From positions 4,735 to 68,734 of the forward strand of contig CAYTZH010000025.1 of assembly GCA_964442285.1 (NCBI GenBank): 64,000 nucleotides of DNA, given 5' to 3'. This DNA comes from CAYTZH01 sp964442285. Lineage in GTDB: Bacteria; Myxococcota_A; UBA9160; JAFDET01. The notes beneath the pieces are model-generated. The model made no database searches and was not told the origin of the DNA. It saw only the letters and a program-made list of their open reading frames with translations. The position numbers and the translations under genes are program-made. Of this stretch, positions 1 to 8,380 are shown in pieces. How positions within the stretch are numbered: position 1 is the first letter of the stretch; the number at the start of each line of letters is the position of its first letter.

Positions 1-192
1 CGCGCCGTGGCCTCGGTGGGCAGCGGCTCCGAGGGAAGCGGTCCGGTGCTGCTGGCGTCCCAGCAGATCCGCTCGCCCCTGCGCCAGATCGTGGCCCGGG
101 TGGTGCCGCGACTGGCGGTGATCTCCCACAACGAGCTGCCGCCCGAGGTGAAGATCGTCGCCCGGACCACGGTGGAAGCCCATGCACATTAG
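1..192 (+). CDS. flhA: FlhA, flagellar export gate protein (C-terminal end only)
   Basis: The reading frame is open from the window edge and gives the last 63 residues of a protein whose C-terminus matches FlhA, with PVLLASQQIRSPLRQIV followed by VISHNELPPEVKI. FlhA is the membrane export-gate subunit of the flagellar type III secretion system, and its cytoplasmic tail docks substrate-chaperone complexes. The identification rests on this tail and on flhF following directly with an 11-bp overlap, the usual flhA-flhF-flhG order. The membrane part of the gene lies outside the window. Confidence 0.85.
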   Translation, partial: RAVASVGSGSEGSGPVLLASQQIRSPLRQIVARVVPRLAVISHNELPPEVKIVARTTVEAHAH

Positions 193-1387
193 GCGCTTCG
201 AGGCTCCCTCGATGCTCGAGGCGGTGCGCCGGGTGAAGGAGACCCTGGGGCCCGACGCCGTGATCCTCGCGAGCCGCCGGGTCCGCAAGGACGGCGGGCT
301 GTTCGGCCTGTTCGGGCGGCCCGTGGTGGAGGTGACGGCGGCGATCGACCGCGACGCACGCGCCGGCGCGGACGTCCGGCCTGCGCGGGCGCTGCTCGAG
401 CGCGAGGCGCCGCCCGCCGTCGACGGCGGCTGGGGCGGCCTGCGCCTCGCCCGGGCGCTGGTGGAGCCCCTGGAGAACGAGCTGCGCGCGCTGCGGGGCA
501 CCGTCGACGCGCTCGCCGTGCGGCCGAGCGACGGGGCGGAGCTCGCCGAGGCCCTCGCCGACCTGCGGCGACGGCTGGAGGCGCTGGCCGCGGCGCGGGT
601 CGAGGCGGGGAAGGACGCCTCTCCGCTGGCGCTGCGCCTGCGGGCCGCGGGCCTGGCCGAGCGGCACGTCACCCGCCTGCTGGACGACGGCGTCGGGGCC
701 GGAGGCGAGGAGGGCGGGCGCGAGCCGCCCGCAGACGCCGTGCAACGCTCCATTGCGCGGAAGCTCGAGGAGGCCACGCGCCCGCCGCGCTGGGACGACG
801 ACCGCGGCGTCACGCTCTTCGTCGGGCCCACGGGCGTGGGCAAGACCACGACCCTCGCCAAGGTGGCGGCCCACGGCGAGAACGCCCGGGTCGACACGGC
901 CCTGGTCACGACCGACACCTACCGGGTGGCTGCCGGGGCCCAGCTCCGCACCTTCGCCCACCTGCTCGGCGTCCCCTTCGATGCCGTCGTCTCGAGCGCC
1001 GATCTGGTCGAGCGGGTCCGGGCCTCCGGCGGCCGCCACGTGCTCGTGGATACGGCCGGGCGCAGCCGCTTCGACGAGGGGGGCCTGGCCGAGCTGGCGT
1101 CCTTCCGGCACGTGCTCGGGGACCGGGCGCGGGTGAACCTCGTCCTCTCGGCCACCACCCAGGAGGTGGACCTGCGCGGCGAGCTGCAGCGCTACGCGCC
1201 CCTCCGCCCGGACGCCCTGGTGGTCACCAAGCTCGACGAGAGCGCCTCCCTGGCCCCTCTTGCGAACCTGCTCCTGGACGGCGACACGCCGCCCCTGGAG
1301 TGGGTGACCGACGGCCAGCGGGTGCCCGAGAACCTGGAGCCCGCCGACCCGGCGCGGCTCGCCAGCCAGCTGCTGGAGGCCGCGTGA
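182..1387 (+). CDS. flhF: FlhF, SRP-type GTPase for flagellar placement
   Basis: This 401-aa protein is an SRP/FtsY-family GTPase. It has an N-terminal B-type region (residues 1-60, starting MHIRRFEAPSMLEAVRRV), a charged linker, and a G domain with the P-loop GPTGVGKTTT near residue 215, DTYRVAAGAQL, DTAGRS and TKLDE. FlhF recruits the first basal-body parts and sets where and how many flagella form, acting at the inner membrane with FlhG. The ATG overlaps the end of flhA by 11 bp, and the stop overlaps the start of flhG. Family features are seen directly; a role in polar placement is inference from the family. Confidence 0.95.
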   Translation: MHIRRFEAPSMLEAVRRVKETLGPDAVILASRRVRKDGGLFGLFGRPVVEVTAAIDRDARAGADVRPARALLEREAPPAVDGGWGGLRLARALVEPLENELRALRGTVDALAVRPSDGAELAEALADLRRRLEALAAARVEAGKDASPLALRLRAAGLAERHVTRLLDDGVGAGGEEGGREPPADAVQRSIARKLEEATRPPRWDDDRGVTLFVGPTGVGKTTTLAKVAAHGENARVDTALVTTDTYRVAAGAQLRTFAHLLGVPFDAVVSSADLVERVRASGGRHVLVDTAGRSRFDEGGLAELASFRHVLGDRARVNLVLSATTQEVDLRGELQRYAPLRPDALVVTKLDESASLAPLANLLLDGDTPPLEWVTDGQRVPENLEPADPARLASQLLEAA

Positions 1388-2232
1388 TGGGCGGGCAGGC
1401 ACGGGGTCTCTGCCCGCCGCCGGCGGCACCGCGGTCGGCGCCGCCCTGGATCGCCGCGGTGAGCGGCAAGGGAGGCGTGGGCAAGACCAACGTGGTGGCG
1501 AACCTGGCGGTCGCCGCGGCGGGGCTCGGCGCCAGGGTGCTGCTGGTGGATGGCGACCTGGGCCTGGCCAACGTCGACGTGCTCCTGGGACTCCTCCCCC
1601 CGGCGTCCGTCGCCGAGGTGCTCGACGGCCGCAGCAGCCTGGAGGAGGCCCTGGTGGACGGGCCCCGGGGCATCCGGGTGCTGCCGGCCGCCTCCGCCCG
1701 GGCGGAGCTCGCGGCCCTCGACGGCCTGGGGCTGGCCCGCCTGATCGCGCTGCTGCGCGCCGGCACCGCCAACTACGACCTGGTGCTCTTCGACGCCGGC
1801 GCCGGAATCGGACCCTCGGTGCTCGGCCTGGCCGCGGCCTGCAGCCGGGTGCTGGTGGTCACCAACGGCGAGCCGACGAGCCTGGCCGACGCCTACGCCG
1901 TCTTCAAGGTCCTCCACGCGGGCGCGCCGCCGCTCCCGGTCGAGCTGCTGGTGAACGAGGTGCGCGACGCGCGCGAGGCCCGCGCGGTGCAACGCCGGCT
2001 CGAGCGCGTGGTCGCCCGCTTCCTCGCCGCCCCGGTCCCGCTGCGGGGCTACGTGCCGCGCGATCCCCGCCTCGCGGAGGCGGTCTCGCGGCAGCGCGCC
2101 GTGGTCGACCTCTACCCGGGCGCCGCGTCGTCGCGCCGCCTCGTGGCCCTGGCCCGGGATCTGCTTCGGGAGGGCGCGGCCGCGCCGCGCCCCCGTCCGA
2201 GACCTTCGACGACACAGGAGACCCGTCCATGA
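1387..2232 (+). CDS. flhG: FlhG (FleN/YlxH), MinD-type ATPase controlling flagellar number
   Basis: This 281-aa ParA/MinD-family ATPase has a deviant Walker A motif SGKGGVGKTN near residue 26, VDGDLGLANVDVLLG, and a C-terminal basic/amphipathic stretch. FlhG stimulates the FlhF GTPase and limits flagellar number. In several bacteria it also binds the sigma-54 flagellar activator (FleQ). The ATG at 1387 overlaps the flhF TGA. The frame is open further upstream, but that part lies within flhF, so this start fits best. The 3' end overlaps the HDOD gene by 4 bp, so translation is probably coupled. Confidence 0.93.
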   Translation: MGGQARGLCPPPAAPRSAPPWIAAVSGKGGVGKTNVVANLAVAAAGLGARVLLVDGDLGLANVDVLLGLLPPASVAEVLDGRSSLEEALVDGPRGIRVLPAASARAELAALDGLGLARLIALLRAGTANYDLVLFDAGAGIGPSVLGLAAACSRVLVVTNGEPTSLADAYAVFKVLHAGAPPLPVELLVNEVRDAREARAVQRRLERVVARFLAAPVPLRGYVPRDPRLAEAVSRQRAVVDLYPGAASSRRLVALARDLLREGAAAPRPRPRPSTTQETRP

Positions 2233-3080
2233 AGCCTCGACTCAAGCGCTATCTCGCGACCGTGGGGGACCTGCCCACCGTGCCCGCCGTCGCCGCCGAG
2301 GTGATGCAGCTCGTGGAGGATCCGGGCACCTCCGTGGACGAGCTGCGCCATGCCATCGAGAGGGATCCCGCCATCGCCGCGCGGATCCTGAAGGTGTCGA
2401 ACTCCTCGCTGTACGGGTTCTCCCGCCAGGTGGACACCCTGGGCCATGCGATCTCCCTGCTCGGGTTCCGCACCGTGCGCAACCTCGTGCTCTCGGCGTC
2501 GCTGAAGGGGAGCTTCAAGCGCTTCGGCCTGACCCAGAAGCTCCTGTGGGAGCACGCCATGCTGGCCGGGGCCACCGCCCTGAAGCTGGCCCACTACGGG
2601 CCGGTGGACCTCGAGCGGGAGGAGGCCTTCACCATCGGCCTGCTCCACGACCTGGGCAAGGTGGCCTTCGACAACTGCAGCCCCGCCGAGTACGCCAAGG
2701 TGCTGGCCCATGTCTACAACGACGGCATGGCCTTCGTGGAGGCGGAGCGCGCGCTGTTCGGCTTCGACCACGCCGAGCTCGGCGCCGAGGTCGCGGCCAA
2801 GTGGAAGCTCTCCAAACGGCTCGAGGCGGCGATCCGCCACCATCACGAGCCGGAGAGTCTGGCGCGGCTGCCCGAGCTGGATGCCCGCTACACGGCCCTG
2901 GCGTCGGTCACCACGGCGGTGTGTACGCGCCTGGGCGCGGGTCGGCGGGCACCGGTCGAGGAGATCGACCTGGCCCGGCTGCCCGCCTGGTCCTTCCTCG
3001 GGCTCGAGGAGACGGACGTCGAGCCGATCCTCGAGCTGGCGACGTCCCAGATCAAGGAGGCCGCCGCACTCACGACGTGA
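2229..3080 (+). CDS. HDOD domain signalling protein
   Basis: This 283-aa protein is an HDOD domain almost end to end: LPTVPAVAAEVMQLVEDP, ERDPAIAARILKVSNSSLYG, and LLHDLGKVAFDN in the HD-like helical region, then AIRHHHEPE. HDOD proteins are HD-fold relatives that usually lack nuclease or phosphodiesterase activity and act as signalling or motility scaffolds. The gene overlaps flhG by 4 bp and closes the flhFG operon, the position used by other motility-linked HDOD genes. The precise role here is unknown. Confidence 0.88.
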   Translation: MKPRLKRYLATVGDLPTVPAVAAEVMQLVEDPGTSVDELRHAIERDPAIAARILKVSNSSLYGFSRQVDTLGHAISLLGFRTVRNLVLSASLKGSFKRFGLTQKLLWEHAMLAGATALKLAHYGPVDLEREEAFTIGLLHDLGKVAFDNCSPAEYAKVLAHVYNDGMAFVEAERALFGFDHAELGAEVAAKWKLSKRLEAAIRHHHEPESLARLPELDARYTALASVTTAVCTRLGAGRRAPVEEIDLARLPAWSFLGLEETDVEPILELATSQIKEAAALTT

Positions 3081-3100
3081 GGCAGGCCGGAGGTGCGGGC

Positions 3101-3331
3101 ATGGAGGGCATCGCCCAGGTCCCCCGACAGAGCGCGGAAGAGCCGCCGGGCATCACGCCCATCCAGTCGCCGAACAACCCGCGGCCTGTGGATCCGCCGA
3201 GCGAGAAGCGCGAGCGCGACGACGAGGAGCGCCGGCGCCGCCGCCGGCAGCGCAAGCCCGGGCGCCCCGATCGCGACGACGAGCCCGATCCCGACGATCC
3301 CCGGGGTCGCCGGGTGGACATCCGGGCCTGA
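3101..3331 (+). CDS. Small basic, Arg/Asp-rich protein of unknown function
   Basis: This 76-aa open frame starts at ATG 3101, six bases after a good Shine-Dalgarno (GGAGGT, 3089-3094). It follows the HDOD stop by 20 bp and is translated in another frame. The product has an SPNNPRPVDPPSEK segment, a run of about ten Arg/Lys, then an acidic DRDDEPDPDD stretch and the C-terminus RRVDIRA. No domain is recognisable and it is probably disordered. The strong ribosome site and its place at the end of the flhFG operon support a real gene. An in-frame GTG at 3077 overlapping the HDOD stop is a possible longer start. Confidence 0.6.
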   Translation: MEGIAQVPRQSAEEPPGITPIQSPNNPRPVDPPSEKRERDDEERRRRRRQRKPGRPDRDDEPDPDDPRGRRVDIRA

Positions 3332-3366
3332 ACCCGATGCGCTCGCCCGGTCGACCTCCGGGTCCG

Positions 3367-3394
3367 AGTTCGATCTGAAACGCAGGCGTTTCAG
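3367..3394. promoter_or_regulatory. Predicted enhancer (activator-binding) site upstream of flgF
   Basis: AGTTCGATCTGAAAC (3367-3381) matches 13 of 15 positions of the local consensus GTTTCGAYCTGAAAC found before the other sigma-54 promoters. It overlaps a perfect inverted repeat, CTGAAACGCAGGCGTTTCAG (3375-3394). The motif centre lies about 115 bp upstream of the predicted sigma-54 start, a normal distance for an enhancer-binding protein. Confidence 0.7.
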
Positions 3395-3462
3395 CCGGGA
3401 GGCAGGATCTGCCGCCGGGGCCGCCCCGGAGCCCCCTCGCGGCCCCAGAGGCTCTTCGAAAC

Positions 3463-3478
3463 TGGCACACGGCTTGCT
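3463..3478 (+). promoter_or_regulatory. Sigma-54 promoter of the flgF-fliW operon
   Basis: TGGCACACGGCTTGCT matches the sigma-54 consensus (TGGCAC-N5-TTGCW) at every core position, with GG and GC correctly spaced. The predicted start is near 3489, giving a leader of about 41 nt to flgF. Confidence 0.88.
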
Positions 3479-3529
3479 CTCCCTCCCAGCGCGACCGGCG
3501 ACCGCGAGCCGCGCCGCATCGGAGGGCGC

Positions 3530-4270
3530 TTGGGAAGCGACATCTACGTGGGAATCTCGGCGGCCGTCGCCCGCCAGCACGAGCTCGACCGGGTGGCCAA
3601 CAACTTGGCGAACGTGGAGACCACCGGCTTCAAGGCCGACCGCTCCCTGTTCCGGGCGGCGCTCGAGTCCCGACTGATGAACGGGGACGACGAGCTCGTT
3701 CCCGGCGCGATGGGTCGGGCCTTCGTGCAGAGCGCGGGGCGTGCGGCCGACCTGCGCGAGGGCTCCGTGGTCCACACCGGAGCGCCCCTGGACGTCGCCA
3801 TCCGCGGTCCCGGCTTCTTCGCCGTGGACACGCCCGACGGCACCCGCTACACGCGCGCCGGCTCCTTCACCCTCTCCCCGGACGGCACCCTCACCACCCG
3901 CGAGGGGTTCGCGGTGCAGGGCGCCGGGGGGCCGCTGCAGCTCGACCGGGGGCCGGGTGAGATCCAGCGCACGGGGGCCCTCGTGGATCGGGACGGGCAG
4001 GTGGTGGGACAGCTCCGGGTCGTGGCGTTCGAGGACCTGGGTCGTCTCGAGAAGCTGGGCAACAACCTCTTCACGGCGCCGCCCGAGGCCCGACCCGGCG
4101 ACGTGCCCGACGCGGAGCTGGCGGAGCGCTCCCTGGAGCGCTCCAACGTGTCTCCCGCCGAGGAGCTGGCCGCGCTGATGCTCCTGCAGCGGGCCTACGA
4201 CATGGCCGTGCAGGCGGTCCGCCACGACGACGAATCCACCCAGCAGCTGATCCAGGAGGTGTCCCAGTGA
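3530..4270 (+). CDS. flgF: FlgF, flagellar proximal rod protein
   Basis: This 246-aa member of the rod/hook family has the N-terminal signature (RVANNLANVETTGFKADR), the internal FFAVDTPDGTRYTRAGSF segment and the C-terminal helix ELAALMLLQRAYDMAVQAV. Together with the following flgG this is the usual flgF-flgG pair, coding for proximal and distal rod. The start is TTG at 3530, after GGAGGG at 3521-3526. No better start lies nearby and the product then begins at the normal FlgF N-terminus. It is the first gene after a sigma-54 promoter and overlaps flgG by 4 bp. Confidence 0.9.
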   Translation: MGSDIYVGISAAVARQHELDRVANNLANVETTGFKADRSLFRAALESRLMNGDDELVPGAMGRAFVQSAGRAADLREGSVVHTGAPLDVAIRGPGFFAVDTPDGTRYTRAGSFTLSPDGTLTTREGFAVQGAGGPLQLDRGPGEIQRTGALVDRDGQVVGQLRVVAFEDLGRLEKLGNNLFTAPPEARPGDVPDAELAERSLERSNVSPAEELAALMLLQRAYDMAVQAVRHDDESTQQLIQEVSQ

Positions 4271-5052
4271 GAGCGCTCTTCACCGCGGCGACGGGCATGG
4301 AGGCCCAGCAGTTCCGGATCGATGCCATCGCCAACAACCTGTCGAACGTGACGACCACGGGCTACAAGCGCGCGCGCACGGAGTTCCAGGACCTGTTCTA
4401 CGACACGCTGCAGATCCCGGGCGCCCAGGCCGCCAACGGCGCCTCGTCGCCCACGGGCATCCAGTTCGGGCACGGCGTGAAGCTGGCCGCCGTGAACCGG
4501 ATCTTCGACAGCGGGGATCGGGTGAACACCGGGCGGGAGCTGGACCTGGCCGTCGACGGCGATGGCTTCTTCCAGGTGCAGCGGCCCGATGGGGAGACGG
4601 TCTACACCCGGGACGGCAACCTCAAGGTCGACGCCGAGGGCAACCTCGTCAACAGCCTCGGCTACGTGCTGCTGCCCAACCTGCAGGTGCCCCCGGGTGC
4701 CACGTCGATCACCATCCTGGCCGACGGCACCCTCTCGGCCATCCTCGGCGGTCAGACGGATCCCCAGCAGCTCGGTCAGCTGGAGCTGGTGAGGTTCGTC
4801 AATCCCTCCGGTCTGCGCGCCCTGGGCAACAACCTCTTCGCGGTGAGCGAGGGCTCCGGGGACCCGGAGATCGGGACTCCGGACACCGACGGCTTCGGCG
4901 CCATCAGCCAGGGCTTCCTGGAGGGCTCCAACGTCAACGTGGCCGAGGAGCTGGTGCAGATGATCCTGGCCCAGCGCGCCTTCGAGGTGAACTCGCGGGT
5001 GATCCAGGCGGGCGACCAGATGCTCCAGAACGCCGCCACCCTGGGCCGTTAG
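4267..5052 (+). CDS. flgG: FlgG, flagellar distal rod protein
   Basis: This 261-aa protein has the classic FlgG N-terminus (MRALFTAATGMEAQQ, then IANNLSNVTTTGYKRART), the ELDLAVDGDGFFQVQRPDG core and a C-terminal coiled-coil helix ending MILAQRAFEVNSRVI. FlgG polymerises into the distal rod that crosses the periplasm through the P and L rings. Its length is standard (260-262 aa). It starts at GTG 4267, overlapping the flgF stop. Confidence 0.96.
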   Translation: MRALFTAATGMEAQQFRIDAIANNLSNVTTTGYKRARTEFQDLFYDTLQIPGAQAANGASSPTGIQFGHGVKLAAVNRIFDSGDRVNTGRELDLAVDGDGFFQVQRPDGETVYTRDGNLKVDAEGNLVNSLGYVLLPNLQVPPGATSITILADGTLSAILGGQTDPQQLGQLELVRFVNPSGLRALGNNLFAVSEGSGDPEIGTPDTDGFGAISQGFLEGSNVNVAEELVQMILAQRAFEVNSRVIQAGDQMLQNAATLGR

Positions 5053-5054
5053 CG

Positions 5055-5741
5055 ATGGCGGGCGCCGGCATCGTCGCCGTCCTGCTCGCGTGTCTCGCGG
5101 CCGCCTCGCCGGCCGCGGCGGGCGACCTCGAGGGCCGGGTGGAGCGCTTCATCCGGGAGCGCGCGCCGCATGCGCCCACGCGGATCGCGGTGCCCGCGCT
5201 GGGCGACGCGGCGGATCTTCCCGGGGCCGAGGGCGGAGAGCTGCGCCTCTCCGCAGCGGCCGGCGAGGACTACCTGGGCTCGGTGCCGGTGCGGCTCACG
5301 GTCTGGCACGGCGGGCAGGCCGTCCACACCGCCGTGGTCACGGCCCGGGTCGAGAGCGAGACCGTGGTCTGGGTGGCGGACCGCGACCTGCCCCGAGGTG
5401 TCGAGATCCGGCCGCAGGACCTGCGCCGCGAGACCCTCGACCGCGCACGGCTGCCCCAGGACGCCCTGCTCGAACCGGACCGCCTCGTCGGCCGGCACAC
5501 CACCCGGGGCATCCGCGAGGGCGCGGTCTGGCGCGCCCACTGGGTGCAGGCGCCGGTCCTGGTCGCGCGCGGCGCGGTGGTCCGGCTGCGCCTGGTCCGC
5601 GGCCCGCTGCGGATCGAGGCCCTGGGGCGCGCGCGTGAGGACGGGCGCCTCGGCGACCCGGTTCGGGTGCAGAACCTGGACTCCCGCCGCGAGGTGGTGG
5701 GTCGGGTGAGCGGGGAGGCCCTGGTCGATGTCGGCCTCTAG
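5055..5741 (+). CDS. flgA: FlgA, P-ring assembly chaperone
   Basis: This 228-aa protein has an N-terminal signal peptide (MAGAGIVAVLLACLAAASPAAAG) and a C-terminal SAF/FlgA domain: VADRDLPRGVEIRPQDLRRET, LVGRHTTRGIREGAVW, then GAVVRLRL and a VQNLDSRREVVGRV end. FlgA is a periplasmic chaperone that helps FlgI polymerise around the rod. It sits between flgG and flgH in the normal order, and its 3' end overlaps flgH by 14 bp. Confidence 0.92.
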   Translation: MAGAGIVAVLLACLAAASPAAAGDLEGRVERFIRERAPHAPTRIAVPALGDAADLPGAEGGELRLSAAAGEDYLGSVPVRLTVWHGGQAVHTAVVTARVESETVVWVADRDLPRGVEIRPQDLRRETLDRARLPQDALLEPDRLVGRHTTRGIREGAVWRAHWVQAPVLVARGAVVRLRLVRGPLRIEALGRAREDGRLGDPVRVQNLDSRREVVGRVSGEALVDVGL

Positions 5742-6489
5742 CCGGGCCGCGTACGGGCTCCTGGTTGCCGTGGCCCTGCTGGCCACCGGCTGCATCGAGC
5801 ACGGGATCAAGGAGTCGATGCGGCGCTTCGACTACGGGGAGCTCGAGGACCCGGAGCCCTATGTGCCCACCGAAGGCGCCATCTGGCCCGGCCGGACGGG
5901 GGCGACCTCCTTCGTCTACTTCGACAACCGGGCCCGCGGCGTGGGGGACCTCATCACGGTGGTGATCGACGAGCTCGCCACGGCCAGCGGGGAGGCCAAC
6001 ACCGACGCCTCCCGCAACTCGACCATCGGCGCGAGCCTGAGCTCGGACATCGGGCTCGTCGACCTGATCGCGAAGCCCGTGCGCCAGCTCCTGCGCTGGA
6101 TCCTCGACGAGCCGACGCTTCCCGGCGTCGATCCCACGCCGGGGACCAGCTATAGCCTGGTGGACAGCAGCCACGAGAACGCCTTCACCGGCGACGGTGC
6201 CACGAGCCGCCGCGGCACCTTCCAGGCGGTGGTGACCTGCCGCGTGGTCGACGTGCTGCCGGGCGGTCTCTTCCACGTGCGCGGGCGCCGGGCCATCGTG
6301 GTGAACAAGGAGAAGCAGTACCTGACCCTGGAGGGCCTGGTACGGCAGCAGGACATCAGCGTCGACAACCAGGTGGCGTCCACGCGCCTGGCGGAAGCGC
6401 AGCTCACCTACGACGGAATCGGCGTGCTGGACGACAAGCAGCGTCCGGGCTTCCTCACGAGGGTCTTCGATTGGGTGTACCCGTTCTGA
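5728..6489 (+). CDS. flgH: FlgH, flagellar L-ring lipoprotein
   Basis: This 253-aa lipoprotein has a signal segment ending in LLATGC (lipobox-like, Cys at about residue 22), then DLITVVIDELATASGEAN, and a C-terminal FHVRGRRAIVVNKEKQYLTLEGLVRQQDIS, as in other FlgH proteins. FlgH forms the L ring in the outer membrane, so the organism is diderm. The ATG at 5728 lies inside the flgA end. The 3' end overlaps flgI by about 19 bp. Confidence 0.94.
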   Translation: MSASSRAAYGLLVAVALLATGCIEHGIKESMRRFDYGELEDPEPYVPTEGAIWPGRTGATSFVYFDNRARGVGDLITVVIDELATASGEANTDASRNSTIGASLSSDIGLVDLIAKPVRQLLRWILDEPTLPGVDPTPGTSYSLVDSSHENAFTGDGATSRRGTFQAVVTCRVVDVLPGGLFHVRGRRAIVVNKEKQYLTLEGLVRQQDISVDNQVASTRLAEAQLTYDGIGVLDDKQRPGFLTRVFDWVYPF

Positions 6490-7577
6490 GAGCGGCGGCG
6501 TTGGCCGGCCTCGTGCTCGCGCTGCTCACCCCGCCGGCGGGCGCGGCGCGGGTGAAGGACGTGGCGTCCATCCAGGGCGTCCGCGCCAACCAGCTGGTGG
6601 GCTACGGGCTCGTCGTGGGCCTGAACGCCAGCGGCGACCGGAACGGGACCGAGTTCACCGTCCAGACCCTGACCGGCCTGCTCTCGAAGATCGGCGTGGT
6701 GGTGGATGCGAACGACGTCACCGTGCGCAACGTCGCCGCCGTGATGGTGACCGCCAGCCTGCCGCCCTTCGCGCGCTCCGGCGCCATCCTGGATGCAGTG
6801 GTGTCGTCGGTCGGCGACGCCACCAGCCTCGAGGGCGGCACCCTGCTGCTCACGCCGCTCTACGGCACCGACGGGGCGGTGTACGCCCTGGCCCAGGGCG
6901 CCGTCTCGGTGGGCGGCTTCTCCGCCGGCGGCGAGGCCGGAAGCTCCGTGCGCAAGAACCACCCCACGGTCGGGCGGGTGGCGCGCGGCGTGACGGTGGA
7001 GCGCGAGCTCGAGTACCGGATCGAGGACAAGCGCGAGTTCGACGTGACCCTCTCCCAGCCGGACTTCACGACCATCCGCCGCATGGCCCAGCGCATCAAC
7101 GACCACTTCGGGGCCGAGGTCGCCCACGCGCGCAACTCGGGGAGCCTGAGCCTGTTCGTCCCGGAGGCGCGCACCCAGGACGTGGTGGGCTTCCTCGCGG
7201 AGGTGGAGGCGCTCTCCTTCGATCCGGATGCCCTGGCCCGGGTGGTGCTCAACGAGCGCACCGGCACGGTGGTCATCGGCGCGGCCGTGACCCTCTCCCA
7301 GGTGGCCATCTCCCACGGGAGCCTCTCGGTGCTGATCAGCGCCGCGAACGAGATCTCGCAGCCGCCTCCCTTCTCGGCGGGGGAGACCCGCGATCTCCGC
7401 AACGAGACGATCGAGGCCGTGGAGGAGGAGGCGCGGCTCACCCTGGTGGAGGGACTCACCATCGGGGAGCTGGTCCGCGGACTCAACGCCATCGGCGTCA
7501 CGCCCCGCGACCTGATCGCCATCCTGCAGGCGATCCAGGCCGCCGGAGCGCTGAACGCCGAGCTGGAGCTGATGTGA
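6471..7577 (+). CDS. flgI: FlgI, flagellar P-ring protein
   Basis: This 368-aa secreted protein has a signal peptide (hydrophobic residues 6-20, ending PAGAA), the conserved RVKDVASIQGVRANQLVGYG and GLVVGLNASGDRN opening, and a C-terminal TIGELVRGLNAIGVTPRDLI motif. FlgI forms the P ring in the peptidoglycan layer. The first in-frame start is TTG 6471, inside the 3' end of flgH; a later TTG at about 6501 would cut into the signal peptide, so 6471 is preferred. Confidence 0.94.
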   Translation: MGVPVLRAAALAGLVLALLTPPAGAARVKDVASIQGVRANQLVGYGLVVGLNASGDRNGTEFTVQTLTGLLSKIGVVVDANDVTVRNVAAVMVTASLPPFARSGAILDAVVSSVGDATSLEGGTLLLTPLYGTDGAVYALAQGAVSVGGFSAGGEAGSSVRKNHPTVGRVARGVTVERELEYRIEDKREFDVTLSQPDFTTIRRMAQRINDHFGAEVAHARNSGSLSLFVPEARTQDVVGFLAEVEALSFDPDALARVVLNERTGTVVIGAAVTLSQVAISHGSLSVLISAANEISQPPPFSAGETRDLRNETIEAVEEEARLTLVEGLTIGELVRGLNAIGVTPRDLIAILQAIQAAGALNAELELM

Positions 7578-7867
7578 GCCTGGAAGTCCGCGCCGCCGCC
7601 CTGCTGCAGACCTCGCCGCAGCGACCCGTGGACACGAGCGTCCGCGGCGCCGGCCGCGAGTTCGAGGCCTACTTCGTGGCCGAGATGCTGCGGGCGGCGA
7701 GCCGTTCCCCCTTCGGCGACTCCCCGCTCAGCGGCGGCGCGAGTGGACGCATGTACCGGGAGCAGTTCCAGGCCGAGGTGGCGCGGCAGGCCGCGCTCGC
7801 GGGCGGGCTCGGGCTCGCGGCGTGGATCGAGGGCCGGCTCGAGACGAGCGAGGAGGGCGGGTCATGA
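7574..7867 (+). CDS. flgJ: FlgJ-type rod-binding protein without muramidase domain
   Basis: This 97-aa protein matches only the N-terminal rod-binding half of FlgJ: GAGREFEAYFVAEMLRAAS and SGRMYREQFQAEVARQAA. It caps or scaffolds rod assembly in the periplasm. The C-terminal peptidoglycan hydrolase domain of enterobacterial FlgJ (about 310 aa in total) is absent. That is common outside gammaproteobacteria and implies a separate hydrolase opens the wall. The start is GTG, overlapping the flgI stop by 4 bp. Confidence 0.85.
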   Translation: MSLEVRAAALLQTSPQRPVDTSVRGAGREFEAYFVAEMLRAASRSPFGDSPLSGGASGRMYREQFQAEVARQAALAGGLGLAAWIEGRLETSEEGGS

Positions 7868-8367
7868 GCGTACGGGGCGATCTCGCCGGGCGCCTCCTGA
7901 CCGTGCTGGAGGCGGAGGAGAAGCTCTACCTGGAGCTGCGATCCCTGCTGCAGGAAGAGCGGGCCTGGCTGGTGGCGCTGGATGCGGCCCGGATCGAGGA
8001 GGCCGTGCAGCGGAAGGAGTCGCTCGCCGCCGAGGGGCGGCTGCTGGAGGAGGCGCGGATCGAGCTGGCCCGGGCCCTGGCGCGGGAGCTCGGCGTCGAC
8101 GACGAGCGCCCCACGCTCTCCCGGCTGTGCGCGCGGCTCGGCGACGACGCGGAGCCCCTGCAACGGGCCCACAGCCGGCTGGTGGCGCTCGTCGGTGCGT
8201 CCCGCGAGCTGCTCGACGCCAACGCGGGCTTCGCGGGGGAGGCCCTCGCCCAGGTCCGCTCCACCCTCCAGCTCCTGGGCCGACTGCTGCCCGCCCAGCC
8301 GACCTACGCCCCGGACCTGGCCGCCGCGGAGCCGACCGGGGCCCGGCTCGTGCGCCGGTCCGCGTGA
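7864..8367 (+). CDS. flgN: FlgN-like export chaperone for hook-filament junction proteins
   Basis: This 167-aa all-helical protein has a coiled-coil N-terminal half (VLEAEEKLYLELRSLLQEE, DAARIEEAVQRKESL) and a RSTLQLLGRLL segment, the FlgN layout. FlgN is a cytoplasmic chaperone that holds FlgK and FlgL before export, and flgK and flgL lie directly downstream. The ATG at 7864 overlaps the flgJ stop. Sequence identity within this family is low, so the call leans on helical pattern, length and position. Confidence 0.8.
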   Translation: MSVRGDLAGRLLTVLEAEEKLYLELRSLLQEERAWLVALDAARIEEAVQRKESLAAEGRLLEEARIELARALARELGVDDERPTLSRLCARLGDDAEPLQRAHSRLVALVGASRELLDANAGFAGEALAQVRSTLQLLGRLLPAQPTYAPDLAAAEPTGARLVRRSA

Positions 8368-8380
8368 GGGGGAAGCCGCC

